64,000 nucleotides of DNA from Clavaria fumosa (GCA_951802425.1 OX637798.1:1426001-1490000), one strand, 5' to 3'; numbered from the stretch's first letter, positions 35,195 to 47,851 are shown. The notes: generated from the sequence alone by a model not told the origin. Translations and numbers: made by a program.

Positions 35195-36830
35195 ATTGGC
35201 TACAGTGTGTTATTGATCCCACTTCGTCCTTGTATTTTTGAACAACTGGACAATTCCCAAGGGAATCAAAGATGGGTCTACGACTTCTAATCCTCCAAAC
35301 TTCTGTGCCATTTCCTCTCCAAACATGCATACAATGGACTTCTGATTAGTGACTCGATCCGTATCATGCGCTCGTCTCCGTCCAGGATTGCTTCGATCGC
35401 GGGTGGCAGGGCCACATCCTGTCGGGTCACAATCGCGCGCAAGTCATGGTAAATAATTAGGCATCCTCGTCTCGCGTCCAAAGATATACTCGTCAAAGGT
35501 CATGAACTCGGTTGGTGCGCCCGGCGTGTACCGATCCGCAGTCGTCTTCTCCTTCGCCTCGCGATAGTTGAGCTTGTCCCGCTCCTCCGTCTTTCCGAGC
35601 GTCTGCTCCTCCATGATCTCCTCGATGTAGGCCGCACAGCGAACAGCTCAATGAATGGGTCATACACCTCGAGCGACCCACTCGCGAATGCACAGTAAAA
35701 GAAACCCTGCGGTACATCCTTGACGCCAAACTGGTCCTTGAGCCACTCCCTCAAATGGCCAATAGCCCCGCCGCCGCAGGGGAACAACTCCTTTGGTATC
35801 CTTACAAACTTGTCAATCATCTTATCCACTCGCGCCACGCCATAATACACCGCGGGCTTCCCGCTGCAGTTCCTGAGCGGGAAGCGCATTTACTGGTTGT
35901 GCGCGTTGACCCACCCCAGCACTGACTTCGTCGCTGCGAGCTGCCAGCGCAGCTTCTCGATGTGCGCAGACACCATGTCTTGATCGATCACGAAGCGCGC
36001 CTCCTTCTCCACGTCAAACCACAGGAAGTTCCAGCGGACGTCCCCCTTGTGCAGGTCGGGCGGGTGCGCTATCCCGATGCACACCGTGTCCGTCTTGGCC
36101 TTGTTAAACGCGAGCCCGACAAGCTGCGCATAGCAATGCAGCTCGCACCACGCCCTAGCGCACCGTCCCGGATCCTTGTCCCACATCCCCAGGTCATCAT
36201 GTATGCAGTACAGATACAAGCCGTCTACGTGCTGGTTCACCACCGAATTCCTGGACGTCCTCGCGCAGATCTTTAAGCACCTTGCTCGCCGCCTTGTCCG
36301 AAAACAGCTCCGACAAATATGCATTCAGCACATCAGTGTCGACGTCCTTGGGCTCGAAAACGATGGACACAAATTTCTCCTTCTGTTCATGTATTTCCTT
36401 CCTGCCCAATCTCGATGAACTCGGCGGTTGCCGTTTTTTTCCCTCCTTCCGGACCCCGCAGCCTTCGCTTGAGAACCACTCATCAAGCAGCTTGCCGCAC
36501 AGCGTCGCGTGCTCGAATTTTTCACGCGGCTGTGGCGGATGTGGGTTTTGAGGACGGACACCCAGTGCTTGGGGATTTTCAAGAGTCCTTTTTTGACTGT
36601 GTGAGCCAGACTTCGAGGTCGGCGAGATGGAGTCTGCCGCCCATCACGGTCGCATCATCGACCGCACCCGAGCCAGTCCCGACCCGTACACCCTCGAGAA
36701 AGATGTCCACTTTTGTAGGCAAGTCTTTGGCGGCGTTAGCCGTGTCGAGGACCATGGCGTATTCGTTGTAGGCAGCCGTCTGTTTTTCCGGCCTCTGTAG
36801 CTTTATGGTCGGTGATGAATTGCATGGTCT
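35195..36830 (-). pseudogene. rvt pseudogene, unit 2
   Basis: Same architecture as the unit-1 copy: VDIFLEGVRVGTGS, LNAYLSELFSDKAAS and LKDLREDVQEFGG joined directly to NQHVDGLYLYCIHDDLGMW and VGLAFNKAKT. The VNAHNQ* stop is followed by MRFPLRNCSGKPAVYYG. The initiating ATG of unit 1 is ATA here (IKLQRPEK). The shared deletion and shared stop show common ancestry after inactivation. Confidence 0.65.
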
Positions 36831-37255
36831 GGCTGAACGTGGATGACTGCGGCTGAGGGATAGAGCCTCGTAATAAACATGAGAAGAATAGCGGGAATAA
36901 AACCACATCTTGGTCAAGCCTCCAAAGACACGTGGTACGCGCCCTTCGCTCGTTCTTGACCCCGGACTGCGAGACGCTGCTACGCCTTTCTTAGGGATGT
37001 GAGTTTGCAGGGTAGGGCAGGCAATCGCATTGACATGACCTTGAGAGCCTTACAGCAGTGATACTTTGCACCCATTCAACCTTGTCTGGCGTTAAGGACG
37101 ACATGCCTTTGACAATAGTTCGATATCAATACATTTGCTGAAACTTGGATGCTTATTGTATTTTTGGTGAATTTCAATGTCTTTTTTGTTACAAAAAATC
37201 TACCATGATCCCCGCCGTCCCAGACCCGTCGCAACGACTGTCGTCTGTCTCACCA

Positions 37256-39120
37256 TCAGCGGGTGTTGGCTGCGGACCCTGGGCCCTTGGCCAGCTCCCC
37301 AAATGCCGCCTCTACACAGTTCTTGTAGCTCACGACTAGACAGCTCTGCTCGTCCCGCGAGACGAGCATAATCCGTTCATCCGTGCCCGCATCGAGCTAC
37401 ACTCATCGCGGGATTTTTTAAAAACAACGTCAGCACTGATGACCGGCCAAGTTTTTACGTTATTACCTTGTTGAGGCACGTGAGAACGTGCGACAGGTTG
37501 ACGACCGGCTTCCCGTTCTCGCCAACCTGGTGGAATACGTAGTCGCGGAACAGTTTGAGGATGTATCGGTCCCCCGTCTCCGACCAGCGCGGGTCACGAG
37601 CGAACCTGGGGATACAGGTAAGTACAAGCGTCAAGTAGGGACGACAGCGGAAACGTTGGCAAGAGGACTCACTCCGGCCGTTCGTTGATGAAGCCGAATT
37701 TGCACAGCAGCCGGACAAGACGCGCGTTTTCTAGTTCGCTCATGAGTTCTCCTTCCAATCGGTCCACCGCTCTACAATCACCCAACAACACACATCAACC
37801 TCAGAAGAAGTGACGCAAGAGTCAGGTAACTCACAACTGAGCCTCATCCAACTCAGTCAGCAATCGACTGCCTATCATGTCCAGAAGTTGGGCAATCGTC
37901 TACCGTCCCGGCGCGATCAGCGACTGAAGCTCAAGAAAAGGGAAGGGGGAAAGAAGGAAGGAACCTTATGTGGGCCTGGCTTCGTGATCAACCACATCGC
38001 AACGTTCTTTAAATCTTGCGAATACAGCCTCCCAATGGTCTCCAGGGACTTGGGCAGGTTGCCCACGGCACCGACGTTATTGCAGCACAGAGCGAACAGT
38101 AGACGGCCAAACATCGTGAGGTCTTCCTGCTGTAGGAAAAGTACGTCCTGTCGCGTGTCGTGCATGAGCACGTCCAGCACGCCGCAGGACGATATGCGGA
38201 GCCTGTGTGACACAGTGGGAGGAGGGGCCAGGGCAAGTATTGTGTTGAACCGCGCCAAATAAAAAAGCGAATGAGATCAGCAAATGGAGGTCAGAGAGCC
38301 GGGGTTTCCTCCCGTACCGATTCTTCCCTGTGACGAGCACCTTGGTGACGTCGATCATCCTGACTGCTAGTCCAGCGTCGTGCACCCTCTCTACGGCGCT
38401 GGCAATCTACACGATGTGCGGCCAGAGGGTCCGTTCCGGGATCGCCATTGGGTTCCCTTGTAGTCGGCCTTTGTGAAGGGTTCGCATCTTGGATGACAGG
38501 TGTACGCCATCACCGGAGCTGTACGGCGAAGGAAGTTCAGCTGGTGCACGAAGAGGGGAGGGACAAACGCAGAAAACGCACGATCATCGCCGAATATCCG
38601 GGTGGTAAAGGCTTCCTTGGACAGACACGATGCTGGGGTGTCGAATGGCCACCCACGTCTCGATAGCCCTAAAAGCAGCCTGGTGCATCAACCTATAGTC
38701 TGAGGGAAAAAAAAGGAATTGATAGCCGATCTCACACTGGAAAAAAGCCCGCACTCGAAATCCGCCTCAACATGTTCGTCCCGCCGTCCGCTATGTTGAC
38801 CGCGTGTAAACCGTCGAACACCAGCTCCAGAGCTTCCGCTTCTCTCCCGTGACCCTTTCCAGAGGGACCAAAAAGTAGCATCCTCGCAGCTCCTCCGGCA
38901 ACCCAGAGGGACGTCTCCGCGATTGCCAAAAGGTAGCCTCCGACCGCGCGAACATCTCTTTCTGCAGGTTGTCCACGACGAAGTGGGCGGGGACAAACGC
39001 TTAGCCGCATGTAGATGGTAAGACAGTGAATGTCGCATGTACACAAAGGCTTTGTGTACATGCGAAGGGAGGGCAACGTAGTGGCTGGCTGGGCGAAGGC
39101 TGTAAAGAGACGTGAGAAAG
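37256..39120 (-). pseudogene. PAN3 pseudogene, unit 2
   Basis: Carries the same PAN3 blocks as unit 1, including the C-terminal exon to 37256, with about 145 bp more at the 5' side than unit 1. The 5' end joins unrelated sequence after a 16-bp inverted repeat (CGCATGTACACAAAG ... CTTTGTGTACATGCG, 39031-39065). Frame changes around the AVNIADGGTNMLRRI segment remove a usable start. Confidence 0.7.
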
Positions 39121-39529
39121 CTAGAGACCATGATCGTGTTTGCACCTACTACTAGTGGTGGACTATGCCACTTGACCTTCTGGACTCTCTTTCTCTCATT
39201 TTCGTTTATTCAACGTTGTTTTCACATTCCCGTCTTACTTTCGTGCCATGTCTGCTTTACCAACTCGTCATCGCGATTCTGTGATGTAGATAACCACGAA
39301 CAATTAATCTATACTTCAGAACAGGTGATGATATGTTCGTGAATGTGGTGAAGTGAACAATATGATTTTATTATCTTTCTGAAGTACGTGCAAGACCCAA
39401 AAAACCAACAACAAAGAAGCTGACAGCGATAAACCGTCATTGATGTCGCAGATGTTCCGAAAGGTGCATACAGAAGATAGTAAAGCAGGCAGAAGTGTTG
39501 CAAGATAGACAGGACTCTTGGTGGTCCCA

Positions 39530-39904
39530 TCATGAGCATGGCATAAGGTAACACGTGTCAGAGTGAATGTGGATGGGCGGGCGAGATACACTACAGCGGT
39601 ACAAAAGCACACAGACCAGAGATGTATACGCCTGCGGAACCCCGAACATGTGCATAGTCGGTATGGGTATGACGGCATAATTTGGGTCGGGACTTGAGGG
39701 CAGATGGGAATAGAGTTGCGGATTGAGCGTGGCACCGAGGATGCCTACAAGGAGCCGTGCGGGCGAGGGCACAGGAGGTCTCGCCACTGGTATGTTAGGT
39801 GGTGTGTCACTAGCTGAGGCAGATAGCGGCTGGGCGGTGACAGCGCAGAGTGCTGAAAGGAGGAGCATGGTGAGGAGCACGAGCATATGCGGATTGGGCT
39901 GCAT
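39530..39904 (-). CDS. Small predicted secreted protein, 124 aa (only open copy)
   Basis: MQPNPHMLVLLTMLLLSALC forms a hydrophobic signal-peptide-like leader with a plausible cleavage after AVTA (before QPLSAS). The rest is Pro/Ser-rich (PPNIPVARPPVPS) with a YRCSVSRPP end and few cysteines. Homologous positions in units 1, 2 and 4 are frameshifted, so selection on it is doubtful. It lies immediately 3' of NLR3, and its leader DNA also encodes the aberrant C-terminus of the NLR3 frame. A further exon in another frame (39316-39500, hydrophobic) may be spliced on. No family recognised. Confidence 0.35.
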   Translation of the reverse strand: MQPNPHMLVLLTMLLLSALCAVTAQPLSASASDTPPNIPVARPPVPSPARLLVGILGATLNPQLYSHLPSSPDPNYAVIPIPTMHMFGVPQAYTSLVCVLLYRCSVSRPPIHIHSDTCYLMPCS

Positions 39905-42900
39905 CGCAAGCCTGCCAATGAGGGTGTGAGGTCAAGGATAATGACACGGCCGTCTCGATATCCGAAGCATACTTTTGATTCCCAGCGAGCAATACGTACG
40001 AAATCACGGTATCGCGGAGGTATCCAACAGCTTCGTGGAACCTCGACAGTGGAGATCCATGTACGGTCACGAGAGATGAAGCAAGGCATGTGCTGTAGTA
40101 TCGAGCTCAGATCAGGCAGGGAGTGGACTCGGCGTGTGTCTTCTCTCGAAACGCTCGAAATGGGTATATCACCTGACCACCTGTCAATCTTGAGTGTGTG
40201 GTCGAATGCGACGCGACTCCAATCCTTTGAAGAGATGGTGATAGAGTGCACCCAATCCCCCTTGAACATGACCTCTGAGTCACAGCCCCAGATCCAGACT
40301 GTAGATGATTCAAAGCTGGTGGACGTGAGCACGACATGATGCCCGTCTTTCGAGAGGGTTGCGGAGGTCACACCCCGCCAATCTCCCGAGAGCACACTCT
40401 CCAGCTTGCCAGTCACTGAGTTCCATACCCGTATTGTCTCATTGCCACGCCGCCTACGGAAAACGAGTTTTCCATCACAAGACACAACACGACTTCCATC
40501 ACTTGAGAAAGCCAATGACGTCACCCTATATGAATGTCCTTTGAGCACGTGCATCAACTCGCCAGTCACCAAGTCCCACATCCGTATTGACCCGTCGGAA
40601 AAGCCAACCATGACATGGCTTCCATCATTTGAGAGAGCTATGGTACAGATGGAGATATGGTATGATTCATCAACCCCGAGTGTCAACTTGTGCTTCAACC
40701 CAGTCACCACATTGCAGACCCATACTTTGCTTGAAGCTTCCCAAGACACGACACTTCCGTCAATCGACAAGGCCATGGAGGTCACAGCTTCCGCACCTTG
40801 TCCAATGAGCGTGTCTTCCAACTCACCTGTCACTGCATCCCAGATTCGTACCTCCCCGTCCAATGACCCAGACACGACATGCCTTCCATCACTCGAGAAA
40901 GCCAAAGATGTCACCTCTGATGAATGCCCTTGGATTAAGCTCCCTGACTTGCCTGTCACTGAGTTGGAAATTGGTATGTCAGACCTAGATATGACATGGC
41001 TTCCACTGCTTGAGGAGGCCATAGGGGTTGCCCAATCCGAATGTCCCAGGGACATACCCTCCAACTCACTAGTCACCACATTCCAGATCCGGACTGTCCC
41101 ATCAATTGACCCAGATATAACATAGCTTCCATCACTCGAAAAGGCAACACAGGTCACTTATCTGAATGTCCCTTGAGCACACCCTCTGACTCGCCTGTCC
41201 TTGAGTTCCAGATCCGAACTGTTGCATCGACTGACCCAGACACGACACGACTTCCATCGCTTGAAAAGGCGACACAGCTCACCCGACCTGAATGCCCCTT
41301 GAGCACACTCTTTGACTTGCCCATCATTAAGTTCCAAATCAGGACTGTCCCATCTTCCAACCCAGACATGACATGACTTCCATCACTTGAGAAAGCCACA
41401 GGGGTGAACCCTCGCTCACCAGTCTGGAGCACATACTCCAGCACACCAGTTACGGCATTCGAGGTCCGAACCGTTCCATCATATGAACGAGAAATGACAT
41501 GACTTCCATCGCTTGAGAATGCCACGGAGGTCACATCCTGTCCACTGAGAACGCATTCCAACTGGCCAGTTACCGCATTCCAGATCTGGACTGTTTTATC
41601 CGACACAGACACGACACGACTTCCATCGCTTGAGAACGCCACGCAGGTCACACGCTTTTCACGTCCCTTGAGCACATGCTCCAACTCGCCAGTCGTTACA
41701 TTCCAGATCCGGATCGTCGCATTGTCAGAGCCACTCACGATGCGACTCCCATCACTCGACAGGGCTATGGAGGTCACGTTGTTTAAATGTCCCTTGAGCA
41801 TGCCCTCTAGTTCGCCTGTCACCGCATTCCAGATCCGAATTACATTGTGGTGACTTGTCACAATGCGGCGGTCATCCTTTGATAATGCCATCAATTTTAT
41901 TGGTGAATTGCAAAATATGACTTTCTTGCATTTGTCCCAGAAAGTATTTCGCAGCCCTAGGACAATGTTGGGTAGGCAAGACCTCCGAAGAGCATGGTGA
42001 CCATGAAACACTGATTGCGTCGGTATCCATACTAACGCTGAATGATATGTTTCAAGACAATAGTCTTTGATGACATCGAAGTTCTCAAGGACAAATTGGC
42101 GGGCATCCGAGATCATGATCACTATACTGGGGTAAAGATCCTGAGGCCAATCGATCAATATTGATCATTCAAAGATTGGAAATCACAAACCAGTTGATGT
42201 TCCTCCATCATTTTTAATGACCCAATTGCAGTATCCAATTTACACAGAAGACTAAGACATTCAAGCCAATGCAACACATGGCAATTCAGAAAGCCATCCA
42301 ATAGAGAGCGAATGTCTTCTATATCAATATCCTTAGTTTGGATATGTGAGGCCCAGTATTGGCAGGCATAAGCCAGACCATTTGAGATGTGCCGAGTGAT
42401 TGTGTCCGACATCAGTGTCTTGTTTTCAGGTCGACCATCCAGGTGACAAACATTCTCTCGAAGAGAAGAGTTCATGAGTCGGAGACATTGGATTGCGAGA
42501 GTCTGATGCGACATCGAGTGATCAAGGTACAGATCAGGACGACAACGTTTAGGATCTGTGAGAAAATCGGGGAAAGATGCATGGAACACAGACACAACAC
42601 CATCGGATGTTGGCGGTACAGAGATTACAGAGTGCAACGAGGTCAGGGCTGTCTTGACACTCTCCATGTCTAATTCCAGCAGAGTTGCAAGACCACAGAC
42701 AGTCAATGGATTTCTGACGTTGATGATTGTCTCGAGGACACGGCGAACATTGCACCCCTCAGAGGGCTCCAATTTGTCATATGCACGATCCAGTATCGTC
42801 GTGTACAAGTCATCAAGATTCTTGGTCCTTGCAGTAGATTCTGGTGCGGGGAGTGAATTGATAATACGACTGAGCCGCATCCGGGGACTGGCATTACGCT

Positions 42901-44760
42901 GCCCAATATACCGAATACTAGTTGCAGCATAGATGAATAATCCACTCGCTCGCTCTACAAGTATCTTGACCTCATGGTCCGGGGGCCAACCTTGCTCGTA
43001 TTTGAAAATTCCTGCAATACGAGACAGCTTGTCATCTATGTATAGTCGGATATCAGCTTGCACAATATCCATGTTGATATTATGAAGGTGTAAGGCAGAG
43101 CGCAAATTGGGAGGCCAAGACATGATAGTCTCAAAAATCAATGGCTCCGGTCGGCTTGTGATGAAGATTTTGAGAGGGAGATGGCGTGCATGATCGAAGA
43201 GAATCCCGAGGACATTTTCAATAGCATCATCATCCCTGCATTCATCCAAAGCATCAATGACAATAACAAGTGTTTTGTCGATCCTTTCCATCGCCATTCG
43301 AACGGGCTCCAGTATGAGTTCTGTGAACTGCCGAGTAAGAGAGACTGATGGATCTCTCTTCAAAACCTCCAAGAGCGTGACAGCAACAGCTTCGCGAGAT
43401 CGAGCAAGCTCATAAGCAATGGTTGGGAAAATGCGTCCGACATCATTGCAATCAGATCGTGAACGAGAGCAGAAGAAACTAGCACCGAGGATACCATCAT
43501 TGTGTAGCTGCTCGCAGAAGCTATAGGCGATAGTCGTTTTTCCTGTTCCAGCCATGCCATTCATCCAGTAGATGTTCGGGCCTGTGGTATCATAGGCCCA
43601 TGTCCTGAGACCCTCCAGGACATCTTTACGAGTCCCTGTCGTGCACGCGCCACGTTGAAGAAATTCAGGTGTTCCAGAGAATACTGTATCCGAGTCATAT
43701 TTGGCGGCTTCTGCTCGTCGTAATTTCTGAAATAGAACACTCTGTATATCACGCTTTAGAGACAAATACACCCGTTGAGAAGAACGTAAGACGTACCGAG
43801 AGTATGTCTTCGGTATTACGTTCTGTGCTCAAGCCCACATCGGTCTAGAGCTAATTTCAGTCTGTGCATTTGGTCTTCACTAGGTTTTCTCACCTGGAAA
43901 CTATCAAAGAGGTTGGCAATCGTACGAAACGAGGCTTCAATATACCCAGCATCCCTCGATCCCTCAGCAAGGCGTTTTATAAGTCCATGGCCGGATCTAC
44001 TCTGGATCGCCCTTGTTTGCTGATTGACTGCTCTGAACAACTTAGGATCAATAAAGCATGTACAGGAACCCGACCGCCTCTACAAACCTCACGAAATTGT
44101 CAAGGCGATGACGAAATCGAAACGAGTTTGATTCACTGCTGTGCTGCTCGATCATGATGGTGAAAGCCTGAAGCTTGCGATCCATTTCAGCGAAATCCTC
44201 CTTGTTTTGAATTGCTTGCTGTGTAATTAACAATATCAGAGAACACTGCATCGATCAGAAATCTAGAATTTGCGTACGTCCACGACCTCCATACAAGCGA
44301 GCAATCCGCCAACAGCTGCTCTCAAGGGAGGAAATGCACCCGCGCATTCCTTGAGAGTTTTCAGAGCAGTCTTGAACCCTTCAAATGCCATCGTACTCGC
44401 CTCCTTGACCGTTTGGAGGCTCTTCGGGGCTGCCGGTGACTTAATCGAGCCAACGATTGTCGCGTAGTAATTTGAGGCTGCAACTGTATCAGTCAACTCA
44501 GAAGTTAGGTTGACGTCCGACGTGAGCGCAGAGAGGGCGTTTGCTGGGGCGTCAGCAGCGACACACGGGTGTCGAGTTGTGGGCACTGCAGGAGATGTGA
44601 CGATTGCATCGATAGGGTGTGGGCCAGGCGGAATAGCAGGGGATGTCTGCGTAGACTCGGACGGCAGGGAACGTTCCTTCGATGAATTTGCGTTTCCCCT
44701 GGCCCGTTTAAAAACGGTGTTGAAGTTGAAATGTTTAGGTATCTCTGGTCGCTTCGACAT
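39745..44760 (-). pseudogene. NLR3: NACHT-WD40 gene with WD40 frameshift and fused tail
   Basis: Exon 1 (from 44760) and NACHT (43771-42155; GMAGTGKTT, LVIVIDALDEC) are intact, with the 50-nt intron before WD40. In the WD40 region, one base is missing near 41157 compared with NLR1, NLR2 and NLR4 (GATGAAGTGACC becomes GATAAGTGACC). This ends the frame at GHSDK after about 7 repeats; the remaining repeats are open in the next frame (41157-39745). At the 3' end, a deletion has removed the usual spacer, so the frame runs past TPSL into the leader region of the small-ORF gene (AGLRCSPIRICSC...). The truncated product would be NACHT plus half a propeller. Confidence 0.75.
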
Positions 44761-45231
44761 CGAGGTTCGGGTGAATGCTGATAAGACCGGCGCTTGTCAT
44801 GTTGTCCATGGTTGCACAGCACCACGGGCGTCAGTGTCACGTCACGGCACGTCACACACCACAACCACGACGACGTCTCGCCATAGCAAAATGCCTCATA
44901 CTACCACTACTGTCCCAACTCGTACCCCATGCCAGCCAAGGAGCCCCCGGGGGCTCCCCTGCCCCGCTCCATGCATGTTAGCTACATGGAAACGACCAAT
45001 GAAGTCGAAACTCTCCACAACCAACTCCTAGCGCTGTTCATGCGTGCCTCTCCGCTCCTGGATACGCTGATCAAGCAAAAGAATGAAGACTATTCCTGCA
45101 GGCTTGCAGAGTATTTTGACTCTTCAGCTACCTCCCACTGGGCAGTCCTGTTTCCGAAATCTAGGAAGGTGGTCAAAGAACCTTCTGTCGCAGAGTCCAC
45201 GGAGTTCAAGAAGATTTCATCCAACCTTGCC

Positions 45232-46460
45232 CAGGCGATTCAAGCAAATTAATGCAACATGGATTGCAGTTGCCATAAGTGTGTGATGCAAGGGAGATGG
45301 CAAGCTACCATTACCAAAATTAATGCATTACATGAAGGCAGGGATGCATTACATGAAAAGGTAGGGATGCATTACATGAAGGCAGGGATGCATTACATGA
45401 AAAGGTAGGGATGCATTACATGAAGGCAGGGATGCATTACATGAAAAGGTAGGGATGCATTAATTACATGAAGGCAGGGATGCATTACATGAATAGGGTT
45501 GCCGCAGTCCAGCCTCAAACCAAAGTTCAAACCTGAACCTGGTTGAACCAGACCATGGTTCAGTTCAAAGTTCGAGAGTTGTCCTGAACTGAACTGGAGG
45601 TCCGGTTCAAGGTTCTTCAATATGCTAGATTTGCAGAACTGGTTCGGACAGGTTCAAACTGGTCCAAACCTCTTGCATCTTAGGTTATTATCAATATTTA
45701 ACATTTAGTTTATTTCTATTATAATTCTACTTATTCTGCATTTCAAGTCCTGAAGTTGGGGGGGAACCCGGGCAGGTCATTGTTGAAGCTGCAGTATTTA
45801 TGTGTCAGGCTTTGTGGCTGTGCAAACGCGTGACATGGTAACAAATCAACGTTACTATGTCACGCGTTTGCACAGCCACAAAGCCTGACACATAAATACT
45901 GCAGCTTCAACAATGACCTGCCCAGGTTCCCCCCAACCTCGGGACTTGAAATGCAGAATAAGTAGAAATAAACTAAATGTTAAATATTATCAGACACTTA
46001 TGAATGCCCCAGGGGGTGAGGAGGGTACTTCGGAGGGTACAGTACTAGAAATTTTGTAGTCTACTGCAGTTATAGGTTCAGTTCAGAGTTCACCTTTAGA
46101 CAACGGACCCAAGTCCAGTTCTTGGTTTGGGAAAAATTGGCCTGAACCAGACTTAACCCGACCACAGTGTCCCTATATGTGAAGGCAAGGATGCATTACA
46201 TGAAAAGGTAAGGATGCATTACATGAAGGCAGGGATGCATTACATGAAAAGGTAGGGACCAGGAGATGGCAGTGGTGCAACACGGCAGGGGATGAGGGAT
46301 GATGCAATGCGGCAGGGGATGAGAGGGTGATGCAATGTGGTGGGAGATGAGGAGATGGCATTGGTGCAACATGGCAGGGATGGCAACTTGCCATTGAGGT
46401 TGCATCACACACTTATGGTAATTGCAATAGAATGTTGCATTAAAGTGCTTGAATCTGGTG
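45232..46460. mobile_element. hAT-like non-autonomous element inside the LINE
   Basis: The ends are inverted: CAGGCGATTCAAGCA at 45232, and CACCAGATTCAAGCA in reverse complement at 46460. A longer inverted match continues inward (TTAATGCAACAT, CCATAAGTGTGTGATGCAA). CCTTGCC is duplicated on both sides (45225-45231 and 46461-46467), and its removal restores the ORF1 frame. Inside are GCAGGGATGCATTACATGAA-type tandem repeats (45325-45490, 46175-46255), GGTTCAAACCTG-type subterminal motifs and a large foldback. No transposase is encoded. Confidence 0.75.
45695..45987. repeat. Long near-perfect hairpin in the hAT-like element
   Basis: The arms run 45695-45842 and 45851-45987 around an 8-nt loop (AAATCAAC). 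Matching is nearly complete (for example GCAAACGCGTGACATGGTAAC against its inverse with one mismatch); the left arm has about 11 extra bases. Such a structure could form a long dsRNA stem if transcribed. Confidence 0.8.
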
Positions 46461-47851
46461 CCTTGCCACCCTCTCGCGCCAGGTCCAATCAATTGGCACA
46501 CGGCTTGCCAATGCCTCCATAGTAGCTCTGGGCTCATATGCAGCTGTGGCCACCAAAGCAGCTCAGAAACCCACGCCCATGCCGACTACCCCCCCATCCA
46601 AAGCCCCTCCCCCGCCTAAAACCAACTCGTCGCGGCCCAGACTGGTCATCAGACTTGGGCCCTACTCCCACTACACCTTAAAAACACCGTTCACCTTGCT
46701 CAAGGACCTAAATGATGGGCTTACCAAGCTGGGTCACGCAGTTCAACTCTCGGAGGTGCACCGAACCACGAAGGGTAACTTGGTCGTGACTGCAGCGCCC
46801 GGCGTCCTGGCCGAGCACTTGGCCTCGGTAACCACAGCCTTGACAACAATTGTGGCCCCGTTCTCCGAACACCCTGTATCAGTCTACCAGGATGTCAAGT
46901 GGTCAAAACTGCTTCTTCACAATGTCTGGACTGGCAAAACAGATCGTATCCCGGCACACAGTTCTGACGAAATCCACCGAGAACTCATCACCCACAATCC
47001 TGTCTACCGGGAGTTGTCCATCATGCAGAAACCTAGCTGGGTTAAGAACCCGGCCAATTTTACTAGTGACAGGTCCAGCCTCTGCTTCGTGTTTGAAGAT
47101 CCTGATGGCAAGATCTGCGGCCACCTATTACGCTCCCACAAAGTCCTTTACCTGTTCGGGGATAGGTCCCCCCTCAGGGGTTGGCGAAAGGCAAAGGAGC
47201 TGCGCCGCATAGAAACGAACTTAAGAAAGAAAAAAGTAGACACCCCGGCAACGGGAGCCAATGCGACTCTACTCCAATCTGGCAAGCTTAAACCATCCAC
47301 AACCGCCCCTCCTCTTCCCCCCTCTCACTCCCTTCCGTCCAAACCTCCCAACACCCTTACTACGGTGTGCAGCCAACCCGAGAAGCTACCTGGTGCATCA
47401 GAGGTAGTGGCACCCCCATCGGAGAAGGCTTCGGTTAGTGCATACTCCAAGGGCCCCAAGAATTCAGCATCGATCAAATTCTCAATACCTCAAAACCACG
47501 ATGCGGAGATGATATTAGATGATGGGGATTCTGATGATGAGTATACTACAGAGGAGGAGCTCACCGTAGGCATCCCCCGCTCATTTCAGAGGTAAAATTC
47601 CTTTGCAGGTTATGATTGCTATACAATTTCTCCCTCTCCTTCCTCCTCATTCCGTCGGGTTCACAAAATCCTTTCATTTAGTCAGGGTTAATGCACCCTA
47701 GCACACCAATGCCTAACTACCTCAGAATTACAGATGGTGTGGCAACCATTACTCCTAGTCTTTTAGCTACCGCGTCTTTGTCTTAGCCACATGTGGTGGT
47801 ATATAAATGCTGATTCAAAAAAAAAAAAAAAAAAAAAAGTCAGTGTCACGT

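Larger units (their letters stand above)
44929..47595 (+). pseudogene. LINE ORF1 (Gag-like), split by a DNA transposon
   Basis: The first part (44929-45231, MPAKEPPGAPLPRSMHVSYM ... FKKISSNLA) and the second part (46462-47595) are in the same frame once the 45232-46460 element and one CCTTGCC copy are removed. The second part has a Pro-rich linker (PTPMPTTPPSKAPPPPK), an RRM-like stretch (RPRLVIRLGPYSHYTLK ... TKGNLVVTAAPG), VDVKWSKLLLHNV-type positions, then a basic/Ser-rich tail and an acidic end (DDGDSDDEYTTEEEL). This matches ORF1 nucleic-acid-binding proteins of fungal LINEs; no zinc knuckle is seen. Confidence 0.7.
44843..47838 (+). mobile_element. LINE-family insertion carrying only ORF1
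   Basis: A 13-bp target duplication, GTCAGTGTCACGT, flanks it (44830-44842 and 47839-47851). It ends in an A-tract (47819-47838) preceded by AAATGCTGATTC, the same 3' tail as the insertion at 53939-55525. It carries a Gag-like ORF1 but no reverse transcriptase or RNase H, so it is a non-autonomous, ORF1-only member. It landed in the spacer upstream of NLR3. Confidence 0.85.

Noticed and set aside
45249..46443. TTAA-flanked (piggyBac-like) element
   Set aside because: The inverted match extends beyond TTAA on both sides, and the CCTTGCC duplication further out restores the host ORF exactly, so the hAT-like borders fit better.
47819..47838. A-tracts as terminators or assembly artefacts
   Set aside because: Both A-tracts follow the same 3' tail and are bounded by exact 13-bp duplications, as expected for LINE insertions.
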